A stretch of DNA of 64,000 nt from Procambarus clarkii (GCF_040958095.1 NC_091152.1:18384796-18448795); one strand, 5' to 3'; counted from the stretch's first letter, positions 33,901 through 42,110 are shown. The notes: generated by a model from the sequence alone, not told the origin. Translations and numbers: made by a program.

Positions 33901-36900
33901 TGGACTGCCGGGTCACCCTGAATGCCATCAAATGGCAGTAACTACACCACAAGTGAAAAAACAGATTGAATGTAATGAAATGCCTATTTCTGGGAGAGCC
34001 CTCATGGCTCATTGAAACTATACACTGAGATGGTTCCCAATTACCCTGTTGCATCAGCCTCGGAGTTCTTAGGCCTACTGTGGACCAGAGCCAAAACCTT
34101 GATCTTCACAGAGGTGCAAAGTGGTGGTGACATTTTGCCATCTACCAGGGAAGGTATCCAGAAAATCAGAGTCAAAACAAACCACTGCTGTGATCAAGAG
34201 AGACCGAAGCTTCGCAACCAGCATAATTAACTCCCCAACTATGTAACCAATCATATTTCTTGAAACTAGTGTGAGCTCATTCAGCCCACCTCCCACCACT
34301 TGTTTGAGGGGGAAAGGAGCTTAGTCCATCAAAGGGTCTGAGCTGTTAGATCTGGAGCAGATGAACATACAAGACCCACCTAACTACCTGGAAGGGAGGG
34401 GGGAAATTGGAGAGCAACCAGGGCTCACCTAAACATAGGCATTTTGTTACATTCAATGCTGGTTTGTTGAGGGGAGCCCCTTGTGGCTCCCTGAGGCTAA
34501 CTACCCAAGGAGGAGGAAGAACACAGGGAAAACTTACCAGAGAGGAGGGGAAAAATCACAGTGGTCAGGACAAAGAAAAGACTCTCTGACTAGACACAAC
34601 CCAAGGCCACAAGGACTCCAAGGCCGGGAAACATTTACCAAATACTAGGGCTGTGAAAATCCTGTTAGAATGCCAAAACCTTAAAGCCCGAAAATCGGTT
34701 CAGGACATACGGCTGTGTTTGCTAGTACAGTGAGCAGTATATTTCTGAACATCATCGGCGTGAGGGTAGACTGAAGGCTGGCTACACTTAATAACACTGC
34801 GGATGACCTGAGAAAAACAAGCCTTTGAACAAGGAACGAAGGAAAAAGAAACAACCCACAAAGTGTCTAAAACAGAATCGGTGGCACAAAGGAAGTGGTG
34901 GAAAGCCACCACCAGACAAGGCACATGATGCACCTTCACTCACCCTAACCAAGCGTCAATAACCAAAGGACCCTTCCAGAAGCCAACCAACTCGTTCTTC
35001 GGCAGAAAAGAGGGAGCCGGCTGCATGCAAACCAAGCACCCACCAGAGCCAAAGGAACAGAAACCACTTCTCCCGAGGAGAGCGTGAAACTCCCCGACTT
35101 AACAACAGGAGGCAAGAGACACCAAAAACAAGGCCTTTGAAAAAGAATCATGGACCAAAGGGAACACAGTAAAATAAGAAGAAAAGAAAAGAAAAGAAAA
35201 GCAAGATCATGGTCCAAAGACTATACAGGATCAGGTTTCACATGAACAGGCCAGAGATGAAACAATGCACAAGACAGCCTGCAAAGAGGCACTGAGGTAG
35301 TATAAACACCGAATGCCAGTTGCAGTAGCTCCAAAAACACCACATCAGGGTAGTTAACAAATGGAAACGATTAGGCAGTGATGTGGTGGGGACAGACTCT
35401 ATACACAGTTTCAAATGTAGATATGATAGGCTAAGGAATTTGTACACCAGTTGATTGACAGTTGAGAGGCAGGACCAAAGAGCCAAAGCTCAACTTTTGC
35501 AAAGCACAACTAGGTGTGTACAATATGAGGCAACAGTATTCAGCACAAAACAAAGATCAAGATATACAGTACTGTAGAAATTTGCTAATCCGAAGCTCGC
35601 GAATAGGGGTTTGTTTTGGGACGCCTACCTTTCTGGGTGCCTAACCCGGTCGATGGCAGACATAGAATGCTTCCAACCACACAGGGGGGTTTGTATAGGC
35701 CATTGCTCTTCGTGCCTCTGTGACGGGGCCAGGTTCTGGCTCGTGGTCCCCGGTAGGCCCACAGAACTCCATACACATGACTGATGCCAAAGTCTGACAT
35801 TAGCATAGCAGCCTGGATAGCTCTGGGGAGCCAACAGGGCTTCCCCAGAAAAATAATTAAAACTAAATGGGTAGAACACCTGGAGGAAAACGACATAATA
35901 ACATATAGACAATATGGTTTTTGATCTGGACGATCCTGTGTAACGAATTTCCTCAGTTTCTAGCCACAGAGATTTTAGAGGAAAGAGATGCTTGGGTTGA
36001 CTGTATCTATCTGGACCAAAAAACCAGCGTTGAATGTAATGAAACGCCATTTTCTGGGTGAGTCCCAGAGGCTCCCTGGAGCTGAATGGATATGTATAAC
36101 TTTCTGGCATCAGTCAAAGTGCTTGGAGTTCTTGCCTACCGGGAACCATGAGCCAGAACCTGGCCCCCTCAGAGAGGCACGAGGAGCAATGGTCTATAGT
36201 AACCCCCCCCTGTGGTTGGGAGCATTCTATGCCTGCCATCGACTGGGATAGGCACCCAGAAAGGTAGGCACCCCAAAACAAACCCCTATTCTGGTGAAAA
36301 TATTGCTACCGAAAACCGAATGAGTGGACAGAACTGCTTGATACCTGCTTGGTTCTGGGAGTTCTTCTACTCCCCAAGCCAGGCTCGACTTGTGAGAGTT
36401 TGGTCCACCAGGCTGTTGCTTGGAGCGGCCCGCAGGCCCACATACCCACCACAGCCCGGCTGATCCGGAACTTTTCTTAGAAAACAGTCTAGTTTTCTCT
36501 TGAAACTCCCCAAACAAAATTATCAAACTAGCATGACGTCATCACGTCGCCATGCCGTTGTCTGTGCAACCCTCTCTATTCCCTCTCAAGATATTGTATG
36601 GTAAGCAGCTCCATGAATTTATAACCCTATGGGTGAAATGAATTCTGTTTTCAATCCTACACTGTAATTTGAGCTTGAAGCTATTACACCGTGTTTGCAT
36701 TACATTTGATCTTTTGAAGAAGTGGTTTAGAGTAATATCTTCAAACTTGTTCAGTATTTTAAAGGACTCCATGAGATCGGCCTTTTTTATCCGGTTGAGT
36801 ATTGTTAGTCCGGTGGCCCTCAACTATTCCCAGTTTAAGAGTTGGCATAGTATTGGGATTATTCTTGTAGCTCTGTGCTGTACTGTCTCCGGAGTAGATA

Positions 36901-39900
36901 CATCCTTTTGAAGGTAATGTCTCCATGCTTGGGATACTGTCATCTAGATGGGGCACACCAGAGACCTGTACACAGTTGAGTAACCACTTTCATTTCCTTG
37001 AATTCAAAGAGTCACATGACAATTCTTACAGTTTAGTTGATTTCTTTTTAGTACAGCTCCTACTTGTGCAACTTTCAGAACCCATCCACCTGACATGATA
37101 CAGGATTCCTGACATGATTCTGTAACTACAGTATGTGGATGATTGTACAAATATGGATATTATGGACAAACAGAAAGTAGAATTAAAATTAATAGGACAG
37201 AGTCCAGAAAAAATAAACTAAGACCAAACTTATATTTCCAAGGTCTAGTATAACACATATACAGTATATACTAGCATTTATAAGGCCTAGGATAGCATGT
37301 ATAACACCAAGGATAGTTTGGTTTCATGAGCAACATAAAAAAAACTTTTTCCTGTTTGTCCAAATTCAATAATACAAAAGTCTACTTTTTATTGGTCCGT
37401 CATGTCCATATTTGAATGATGGGCCACATTGTTACTATAAGCACTTTGATTTTAGGAGGATGAACTGAACTTTCAATGACTGAGAGATCAATGTGCTGCC
37501 TGGTAGTGTTGTTGTTATGTCACTTGTGATGTGCATTGTCACGCCCTACATGCAATATTGAAAAGCATGATTCTAAAACTGCAAATTTTGTAAACATCAC
37601 TTTACTGCATTTTGAGATCAACTTCTTGTATATTAATTATATAACAAAACAAATAATTATATAACAAAATTGTGATAATTATTTCCAGTTTGGCAGCAAG
37701 ATGCTGCTTGTGGAAGCTCTATTTATTTAGACTACTCAATAGCTCGGTCGATAGAGCTTCGGCCTCACACACACAAATTTACGGGCTCATCATAGCTTGT
37801 GCTACATGGACACTTCGTCCTGAGTAGTTAAATCTTTAACAACAACAACTCACACACACACACACACACACACAATGTTTGCGGACGATGCTAAAATTAT
37901 GAGAAGGATTAAAACAGAAGAGGACTGTTTGAGGCTTCAAGAAGACCTAGACAAGCTGAAGGAATGGTCGAACAAATGGTTGTTAGAGTTTAACCCAACC
38001 AAATGTAATGTAATGAAGATAGGTGTAGGGAGCAGGAGGCCAGATACAAGGTATCATCTGGGAGAGGAAATTCTTCAGGAGTCAGAGAAGGAAAAAGACT
38101 TGGGGGTTGATATCACGCCAGACCTGTCTCCTGCAGCACATATCAAGCGGATAACATCAGCGGCATATGCCAGGCTGGCCAACATACGAACGGCATTCAG
38201 AAACTTGTGTAAAGAATCATTCAGAACTTTGTATACCACATATGTCAGGCCAATCCTGGAGTATGCAGCCCCAGCATGGAGTCCATATCTAGTCAAGGAT
38301 AAGACTAAACTGGAAAAGGTTCAAAGGTTTGCCACCAGACTAGTACCCGAGCTGAGAGGTATGAGCTACGAGGAGAGACTACGGGAATTAAACCTCACTT
38401 CGCTGGAAGACAGAAGAGTTAGGGGGGACATGATCACCACATTCAAGATTCTGAAGGGGATTGATAGGGTAGATAAAGACAGTCTATTTAACACAAGGGG
38501 AACACGCACAAGGGGACACAGGTGGAAACTGAGTGCCCAAATGAGCCACAGAGATATTAGAAAGAACTTTTTTAGTGTCAGAGTGGTTGACAAATGGAAT
38601 GCATTAGGAAGTGATGTGGTGGAGGCTGACTCCATACACAGTTTCAAGTGTAGATATGACAGAGCCCGATAGGCTCATGAATCTGTACACCTGTTGATTG
38701 ACGGTTGAGAGGCGGGACCAAAGAGCCAGAGCTCAACCCCCGCAAACACAACTAGGTGAGTACAACTAGGTGAGTACACACACACACACACGTAAACGTA
38801 GATAGTAGATAGTAATAGATAGTAAACGTGAAGGTCTTATAACAATAATGAGAGAGATTATAGCGAGAGCGGATAACGATAGATCACGACTGTTGATAGT
38901 CGGTGACTTCAACTTGAAATCCATAGACTGGGAAGCATATGAAGCTAAAACAGAAGATTTTTGGACCTGTAAATTTGTAGACCTCATCCTGGAAACATTC
39001 TTGTATCAACATGTTAAACAAGCTACGAGGATGAGGGAAGGGGACGTTCCCTCCATGCTAGATTTGATATTTACCAGGAAGGAGGAAGAGATATTTGACA
39101 TTCAGTACCTTCCTCCCTTGGGTAAAAGTGACCATGTCTTTTTGGGAATAAAGTATGCAATGCGTTATAAGCTGGAAGAAAATAAGGAGGTTGAAGCAGT
39201 TGAAAAACCAGACTTCAGGAGAGGACATTATGGTGACCTTAGAATTTTTTTTAGTGAGTATAATTGGACAGACTTGATGCTAGGCAAGGAAGTGAATGAG
39301 ATGTATGTCAAGTTTTGTGAAATATATGTTAAAGGCACAAAAAAATTTATACCAAAACAGAGATGCAGAACTAGGAAACAGGATTGGTTCAATAGAAATT
39401 GCGAGAGGGCTAGAGACCAAAAGACACAAAAATGGAATCAATACAGGAAGAGGCCGAACCCCCAAACATACCAGCGATACAAAGATGCGAGAAACAACTA
39501 CACGGCAGTGAGGAGAGAGGCAGAAAGAAATTTTGAAAAAGGGATTGCAGACAAATGTAAAACAGAACCAGGTCTATTCTATAAATTCATAAACAACAAA
39601 TTGCAGGTAAAGGATAATATTCAGAGGTTGAAAATGGGAAATAGATTCACGGAAGATGAAAAGGAAATGTGTGAAACATTAAACGAAAAGTTCCAAAGTG
39701 TGTTTGTACAAAATGAAATCTTTAGGGAACCAGATACAATAAGAATTCCAGAGAACAACATAGAGCACATAGAGGTGTCTAGAGACGAAGTGGAAAAAAT
39801 GCTCAAGGAGCTAAGTAAGAACAAAGCAGTTGGTCCAGATGGAGTTTCACCATGGGTTCTGAGAGAATGTGCACCTGAGCTCGGCATTCCACTTCAACTG

Positions 39901-41322
39901 ATTTTTCAGGCATCCCTGTGTACAGGAGTCGTAGCTGATGTGTGGAAAAAGGCTAACATAGTTCCAATCTACAAAAGTGGAAACAGGGAAGACCCCTTAA
40001 TTATAGACCTGTATCATTGACAAGTGTAATAGTCAAAATATTGGAAAAAATAATTAAAACTAAATGGGTAGAATACTTGGAGGAAAACGCTATAATATCA
40101 GACAGACAGTATGGTTTTCGATCTGGAAGATCCTGAGTAACGAACTTGCTCAGTTTTTATGATCGAGCCACAGAGATTTTACAGGAGAGATGGTTGGGTT
40201 GACTGCATCTATCTGGACCTAAAAAAGGCTTTCGACAGAGTTCCCCATAAGAGGTTGTTCTGGAAACTGGAACATATTGGAGGAGTGACAGGTAAGCTAC
40301 TAACATGGATGAAAAATTTCCTAACTGACAGAAAAATGAGGGCCATAATCAGAGGCAAGGTATCGGATTGGAGGAATGTCACGAGTGGAGTACCTCAGGG
40401 TTCAGTTCTTGCACCAGTGATGTTTATTGTCTACATAAACGATCTACCAGTGGGAATGCACAATTACATGAACATGTTTGCTGATGATGCTAAGATAATA
40501 GGGAAGATAAGAAACTTAGATGATTGTCATGCCCTTCAAGAAGACTTGGACAAAATCAGTATATGGAGCAACACTTGGCAAATGGAATTTAATGTGAATA
40601 AATGCCATGTTATGGAATGTGGAATTGGAGAACATAGACCCCACACAACCTATAAATTATGTGAGAAATCTTTAAAGAATTCTGATAAAGAAAAGGATCT
40701 AGGGGTGGTTTTAAATAGAAAAATGTTACCTGAGAACCACATTAAGAACATTGTGTGAGGTGCCTATGCTACACTTTCTAACCTTAGAATTACTTTTAAA
40801 TACATGGATGGAGAAATACTAAAGAAATTGTTCACGACTTTTATTAGACCAAAGCTGGAATATGCAGCGGTTGTATGGTGCCCATATCTTAAGAAGCACA
40901 TCAACAAACTGGAAAAGGTGCAACGACATGCCACTAAGTGGCTCCCAGAACTGAAGGACAAGAGCTACGAGGAGAGGTTAGCAGCATTAAATATGCAAAA
41001 ACTAGAAGATAGAAGAAAAAGAGGCGATATGATCACTACGTTCAAAATAGTAACAGGAATAGATAAAATTGATAGGGAAGAATTCCTGAGACTCGGAACT
41101 TCAAGAACAAGAGGTCATAGATTTAAACTAACGAAACAAAGCTGCCGGAGAAATATACGAAAATTCACTTTTGTAAACAGAGTGGTAGACGGTTGGAACA
41201 AGTTAAGTGAGAAGGTGGTGGAGGCCAAAACCGTCAGTAGTTTCAAAGCGTTATATGACAAAGAGTACTGGGAAGACGGGACACCACGAGCGTAGCTCTC
41301 ATCCTGTAACTACACTTAGGTA

Positions 41323-41356
<34 letters not shown>

Positions 41357-42110
41357 GGGTCCACGGTTTGAGTCTCCTAGAGCCCAGGTGAATGGAAGGA
41401 GGAAAATAATATATTTGGCATTGTTTTCCTGCACACCGGGGAATGTCAGCTATAAACAATGGCACGGTGCTGGGGTTAAAAAAAAAATGTCGAGATGCTA
41501 CACACAAACTTAAATGAGTATTAGGTTAGGTAAGGTATGTTAGGCTACTTAATACTTATTTCTTTATCTTATCGGTTTTACCTTAATTGTGTTAGTACTT
41601 TTTGTTATCTTGTGTGCATATATATATATTCAATTTACATTGTTGTATGAAAAATGTAAAATATATAATAAATGTGCAAAGAGCTGTTGAGAGAGGTCTA
41701 CAGACCAGAGCAAAAGCTAAATTTGCAGTATGAAAAAATTGACTAAATGAGAGCAGCGACCTAGTATTACCACCGCGGTAGCTGTATAACCCACCGATTA
41801 CCAAGTCCATACCCCACACTCACCTAATGGTACTTGTGGGGGGGTTGAGCTCTAGCTCTTTGGTCCCGACTCTCAATGAAACGGTGTACAGGTTCCTGAG
41901 CCTATTAGGCTCTATCATATCTACATTTGAAACTGTGTATGGAGTCCCCCTCCCCCACATCACTGCCTAATGCACTCCATTTTATTCCATTATTATTTGT
42001 TTACCCCCGTGACCAGTTTAGTAGGTCAGATTTGGACCGCCAGTCCCAGGGGCACTCAATACACTGACCACCTGTATTGTGGTATTGTGTGTGTGATTAA
42101 CTACCTGCAT
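15835..42110 (-). CDS. PDCL3: Phosducin-like protein 3, six-exon gene (overall span)
   Basis: Known role of the family: cytosolic co-chaperone that binds the CCT chaperonin and modulates folding of actin, tubulin and other clients; also described as a viral-IAP-associated factor. The CDS joins 42105-42110, 33370-33502, 23617-23753, 17408-17557, 17079-17226 and 15835-15980 on the minus strand. Phases agree at every junction and the product is 239 codons, the family's usual length. Motifs in order: [18 protein letters not shown] (N-terminal helix), [15 protein letters not shown] (acidic helix), [20 protein letters not shown] and [20 protein letters not shown] (thioredoxin fold, no CxxC redox pair, as usual), and an acidic [10 protein letters not shown] tail. 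Introns are 181 bp to about 9.6 kb and packed with transposons. One donor is GC. The two-codon first exon is the least certain part. Confidence 0.9.
15981..17078 (-). other. PDCL3 intron 5
   Basis: GT-AG intron of 1098 bp. It contains two related G/A-rich segments (16395-16500 and 16795-16875, each with AGATGGAGGAAGGTGAG-like wording) and no recognisable gene. Open frames on the minus strand here are chance frames. Confidence 0.8.
17079..17226 (-). CDS. PDCL3: PDCL3 exon 5
   Basis: The acceptor CCTAG precedes 17226 and the donor GTGAGT follows 17079. It reads [37 protein letters not shown] and [12 protein letters not shown], the most conserved half of the thioredoxin-like domain. The cis-proline loop (DRNLPT) is intact. 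It ends in phase 1 and shares a Glu codon with exon 6. Confidence 0.95.
17227..17407 (-). other. PDCL3 intron 4
   Basis: Short 181-bp GT-AG intron (donor GTAGGAATG), AT-rich, phase 0. It is the only PDCL3 intron without repeats. Confidence 0.85.
17408..17557 (-). CDS. PDCL3: PDCL3 exon 4
   Basis: Exactly 50 codons, phase 0 at both ends. The acceptor TCAACAG precedes 17557 and the donor CAG/GTAGG follows 17408. It reads [37 protein letters not shown] and [13 protein letters not shown], the first beta-alpha-beta part of the thioredoxin-like fold. Confidence 0.95.
17600..18355. other. PDCL3 intron 3 distal part with telomere-like tract
   Basis: No gene is recognised. Positions 18110-18170 are rich in CCTAA/CCTAT words, including CCTAACCTAACCTAAC at about 18152-18167, similar to the arthropod telomere repeat TTAGG read on the other strand. 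The 17820-17905 part weakly resembles the repeat at 2165-2310. Confidence 0.5.
18645..20356 (-). mobile_element. Non-autonomous piggyBac-type element, copy 1
   Basis: It is flanked by TTAA at 18641-18644 and 20357-20360. The left end reads CCCTTAAACTGCGCAAC, followed by the palindrome ACATCATATGATGT. The body contains about five degenerate units of about 180 bp (near 19148, 19309, 19490, 19680 and 19860), each with GGTGAACAAAACATG and TATATAA words. The same element lies at 30010-31758 in the opposite orientation. The CCC ends and TTAA target duplication are the hallmarks of piggyBac. No transposase ORF is present. Confidence 0.75.
20791..21222 (+). pseudogene. Tigger transposase, internally deleted
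   Basis: The frame starts [16 protein letters not shown], the N-terminal DNA-binding start of Tigger/jerky-type transposases. It passes within about 30 residues to the C-terminal region ([44 protein letters not shown]). The DDE catalytic core is absent. The last codons before the stop come from the inserted SINE. Without it the frame would end a few codons later. It matches the 29.8/31.8 kb copy. Not expected to be active. Confidence 0.75.
21209..21473 (+). mobile_element. tRNA-derived SINE (family B) with target duplication
   Basis: It is flanked by CCCTTCCA at 21201-21208 and 21474-21481. The head has an A-box region (TGGTTGGCCGAGAGGAC) and a B box (GGGTTCGATCCCGG), with a tRNA-like anticodon arm between. 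The body has TAGTCGCTGTCATGGGCTGC. The tail is ATCTCAAGATAACCTCAAGATAA, a short repeat instead of poly-A. It interrupts the Tigger copy exactly where the second Tigger copy (about 32040) is uninterrupted. Confidence 0.85.
21886..22245. repeat. G-rich minisatellite (GGTGGGTGGGCAGGCAG type)
   Basis: The plus strand is made of irregular GGTGGGTGGGCAGGCAG-like units with a longer period near 120 bp (GATTGGCAGGTGGGTAAGTG at 22077 and 22186). Many GGG runs lie close together. The Thr/Pro/His-rich minus frames across it are by-products. Confidence 0.85.
22600..22790. repeat. Pyrimidine-rich CCTTCC/CCCTCC tract
   Basis: Repeats of TTCCTGCCAACTCCCTCC type give a near-pure pyrimidine strand of about 190 bp. 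It lies within the TA-flanked element. Confidence 0.85.
23291..23530 (+). repeat. Direct repeat A (240 bp)
   Basis: Starts TGAAGGGCATTGGTAACCCT and ends AAGTTTGTATTTGT. It is closely matched by 24501-24742 in the same orientation, with scattered substitutions. The pair flanks the PDCL3 exon at 23617-23753. No coding content was seen. Confidence 0.85.
23617..23753 (-). CDS. PDCL3: PDCL3 exon 3, with GC donor
   Basis: The acceptor TTCATCAG precedes 23753. Two bases complete a Glu codon begun in the previous exon. It reads [37 protein letters not shown] and AANKFGE, the acidic and charged helix before the thioredoxin fold. The donor is GAG/GCAAGT, a GC-AG intron. No GT in range keeps the frame into VGEISADDY of the next exon. 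Confidence 0.93.
24271..24345 (+). mobile_element. tRNA-like SINE head, decayed
   Basis: GTCATGGTGTAGTGGTCTAG resembles an A box, and GTAGGTTTGAATCCTCC 50 bases on resembles a B box. No paired acceptor stem was found, so it is not called a tRNA gene. Confidence 0.4.
24501..24742 (+). repeat. Direct repeat B (242 bp)
   Basis: Second copy of the repeat at 23291-23530, with the same start and end words. It lies in PDCL3 intron 2. Confidence 0.85.
24971..27175 (+). pseudogene. piggyBac transposase, frameshifted
   Basis: The reading runs from ATG 24971 through an acidic/serine-rich N-terminus ([20 protein letters not shown] at about 25310) to the transposase core. Core motifs are [36 protein letters not shown] and [17 protein letters not shown], which holds the expected first catalytic Asp. 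At 26383-26385 an extra G shifts the frame just before [13 protein letters not shown], which holds the second Asp. Further on are [21 protein letters not shown] and a C-terminal Cys-rich finger ([17 protein letters not shown]) near 27090-27150. Stops lie near 25153, 26508 and 26733. The copy is inactive. Terminal repeats were not identified. Confidence 0.88.
27597..27840 (-). pseudogene. LINE reverse transcriptase thumb fragment
   Basis: The minus strand reads [40 protein letters not shown] and [16 protein letters not shown], the pattern after the RT palm in many arthropod LINEs (RTF-R, LYKS-P-EYC, IE-IQR). There is no palm or endonuclease. The flanks 27176-27596 and 27841-28179 hold nothing recognised. 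Confidence 0.6.
28180..29570 (+). mobile_element. DIRS element: recombinase and 3' end
   Basis: Plus-strand pieces across frames are [31 protein letters not shown]-like text, [24 protein letters not shown]-like text, then [20 protein letters not shown]. The catalytic H-x-x-R is kept as HDVR (28964-28975). A stop lies 13 codons earlier and others follow. Past the recombinase come GTAGCTCTGGGCAGC and TATTGAATGTAATGAAACAC (29250) and the non-coding end with ATGGCAGACATGGAATGCTT at about 29540. It is cut there by the Tigger copy. Confidence 0.7.
29823..30005 (+). pseudogene. Tigger transposase, N-terminal piece
   Basis: [19 protein letters not shown], then [20 protein letters not shown] and [10 protein letters not shown]: the first helix-turn-helix of Tigger transposases. 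It stops being Tigger at the TTAA (30006-30009) where the piggyBac-type element begins. Confidence 0.75.
30010..31758 (+). mobile_element. Non-autonomous piggyBac-type element, copy 2
   Basis: Flanked by TTAA at 30006-30009 and 31759-31762. The left end is CCCTTAAATGGCGCATGG and the right end, inverted, CCCCTAAGCTGCGCAACG, matching at 11 of the first 15 bases. Removing the insert joins CCTTCCTCATTAAG to AAAATGTGTGAAG, as expected from the other Tigger copy. About five internal units lie near 30470, 30650, 30835, 31010 and 31195. GCATCATATGATGC occurs twice near the right end. Confidence 0.85.
31768..31940 (+). pseudogene. Tigger transposase, C-terminal piece
   Basis: [35 protein letters not shown] and [15 protein letters not shown], ending in TAA. 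It continues the reading broken at 30005. The DDE core is absent here too, so the parent was already an internally deleted element. Confidence 0.75.
32314..33369. other. PDCL3 intron 2, AT-rich part
   Basis: No gene. A short TA/CA microsatellite lies at 32425-32482. The rest is unassigned unique-looking sequence. Confidence 0.5.
33370..33502 (-). CDS. PDCL3: PDCL3 exon 2
   Basis: The acceptor ACTTGCAG precedes 33502 and the donor GTAAGAAAG follows 33370. It encodes 44 codons plus one base: [37 protein letters not shown] and IQEKQST. The [18 protein letters not shown] stretch is the family's N-terminal signature. It needs an upstream exon ending in phase 0 that supplies the start codon. Confidence 0.95.
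33600..34670. mobile_element. Transposon debris with two DIRS end motifs
   Basis: GATTGAATGTAATGAAATGC at about 33965 and the inverted form TTTTGTTACATTCAATGCTG at about 34442 bracket about 480 bases, including GGAGCCCCTTGTGGCTCC at 34478. A possible LINE tail ([12 protein letters not shown]) occurs at about 33785-33825. No intact domain. Confidence 0.4.
34680..35230 (-). pseudogene. DIRS-type tyrosine recombinase remnant
   Basis: The minus strand reads [20 protein letters not shown] and, upstream, [20 protein letters not shown] and [16 protein letters not shown], parallel to the 28.7-29.0 kb copy. The catalytic H-x-x-R site reads DDVQ (34745-34756), so both residues are lost. Confidence 0.6.
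35335..35520 (+). mobile_element. LINE 3' end (37.9-kb type)
   Basis: AACGATTAGGCAGTGATGTG, then CACAGTTTCAAATGTAGATA, then CACCAGTTGATTGACAGTTG and ACAACTAGGTG match the end of the copy at 38600-38765. It is a 5'-truncated copy with no reading frame of note. Confidence 0.75.
35600..36300. repeat. Inverted repeat (DIRS end) around a LINE piece
   Basis: Arm 1 (about 35600-35845) and arm 2 (about 36020-36300) are reverse complements with small differences. ACCTTTCTGGGTGCCTAACC at 35627 pairs with GGATAGGCACCCAGAAAGGT at about 36246. Both contain the GATGGCAGACATAGAATGCT word seen at other DIRS ends. The spacer is a fragment of a LINE RT. Arm 1 is also homologous to 1130-1340. Confidence 0.75.
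35849..36017 (+). mobile_element. LINE RT fragment in the hairpin loop
   Basis: AAAATAATTAAAACTAAATG, then GGAGGAAAACGACATAATAA and GTTGACTGTATCTATCTGGA match 40047-40220 of the longer LINE copy. The fragment spans RT between the [13 protein letters not shown] and CIYLD segments. It has neither the 5' nor the 3' end of the LINE. Confidence 0.8.
36355..36960 (-). mobile_element. LINE C-terminal remnant
   Basis: The minus strand reads [33 protein letters not shown] and [10 protein letters not shown], the C-terminal pattern of LINE RT proteins (FKIL, FF-RV-N-WN-LP). FQEKTRLF and the [20 protein letters not shown] tail follow. The tail is shared with 510-640. Frame breaks are present. Confidence 0.65.
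37740..37850 (+). mobile_element. tRNA-like SINE, possible
   Basis: AATAGCTCGGTCGATAGAGC resembles a tRNA D-arm/A box, followed by ACTTCGTCCTGAGTAGTTAA and an AAC repeat tail (AACAACAACAAC). A clear B box was not found. It abuts the CA repeat that precedes the LINE copy. Confidence 0.4.
37851..37874. repeat. CA microsatellite
   Basis: Uninterrupted CACACA run immediately before the LINE fragment at 37875. Similar AC runs follow the two LINE copies at 38778-38791 and 41331-41353. Confidence 0.9.
37875..38777 (+). mobile_element. R1/jockey-like LINE, 5'-truncated (subfamily b)
   Basis: The open frame of 265 codons starts at the RT catalytic motif ([12 protein letters not shown]) and reads [47 protein letters not shown] and [15 protein letters not shown] to a stop at 38672. 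The 3' end has GGCGGGACCAAAGAGCC and two copies of ACAACTAGGTGAGTAC, then AC repeats. The frame is intact from the truncation point, so insertion looks recent. Only the second half of RT is present, so it is inactive. Confidence 0.85.
38800..41335 (+). mobile_element. R1/jockey-like LINE, endonuclease-RT copy (subfamily a)
   Basis: From 38848 a 390-codon frame gives the endonuclease end ([24 protein letters not shown]) and the RT start ([28 protein letters not shown]). One missing base at about 39993 breaks NYRPVSL. A stop follows GFRSGRS near 40135. RT resumes at 40159 ([48 protein letters not shown]) and, after a stop at 40756, runs to the end at 41295. The 5' half of the endonuclease and ORF1 are missing. 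The 3' end is CTACACTTAGGTAATTAC followed by AC repeats. Clade is by inference. Confidence 0.9.
41820..41975 (-). mobile_element. LINE 3' end (subfamily b)
   Basis: The minus strand reads GGCAGTGATGTGGGGGAGGG, CAGTTTCAAATGTAGATATG and CCAAAGAGCTAGAGCTCAAC, ending CATTAGGTGAG. It matches 38600-38760. Truncated, non-coding copy. Confidence 0.75.
42105..42110 (-). CDS. PDCL3: PDCL3 exon 1 (start codon), inferred
   Basis: On the minus strand ATCAACATGCAG is followed by GTAGTTAA, giving Met-Gln then a splice donor in phase 0. This is what exon 2 needs, and Met-Gln is the usual start of PDCL3. The AAC before ATG fits the arthropod start context. Together with the other exons it gives 239 codons. 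It lies 8.6 kb from exon 2, so another site cannot be excluded. The region 42111-42290, GC-richer with a CACGTG, would be the 5' UTR and promoter. Confidence 0.6.
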
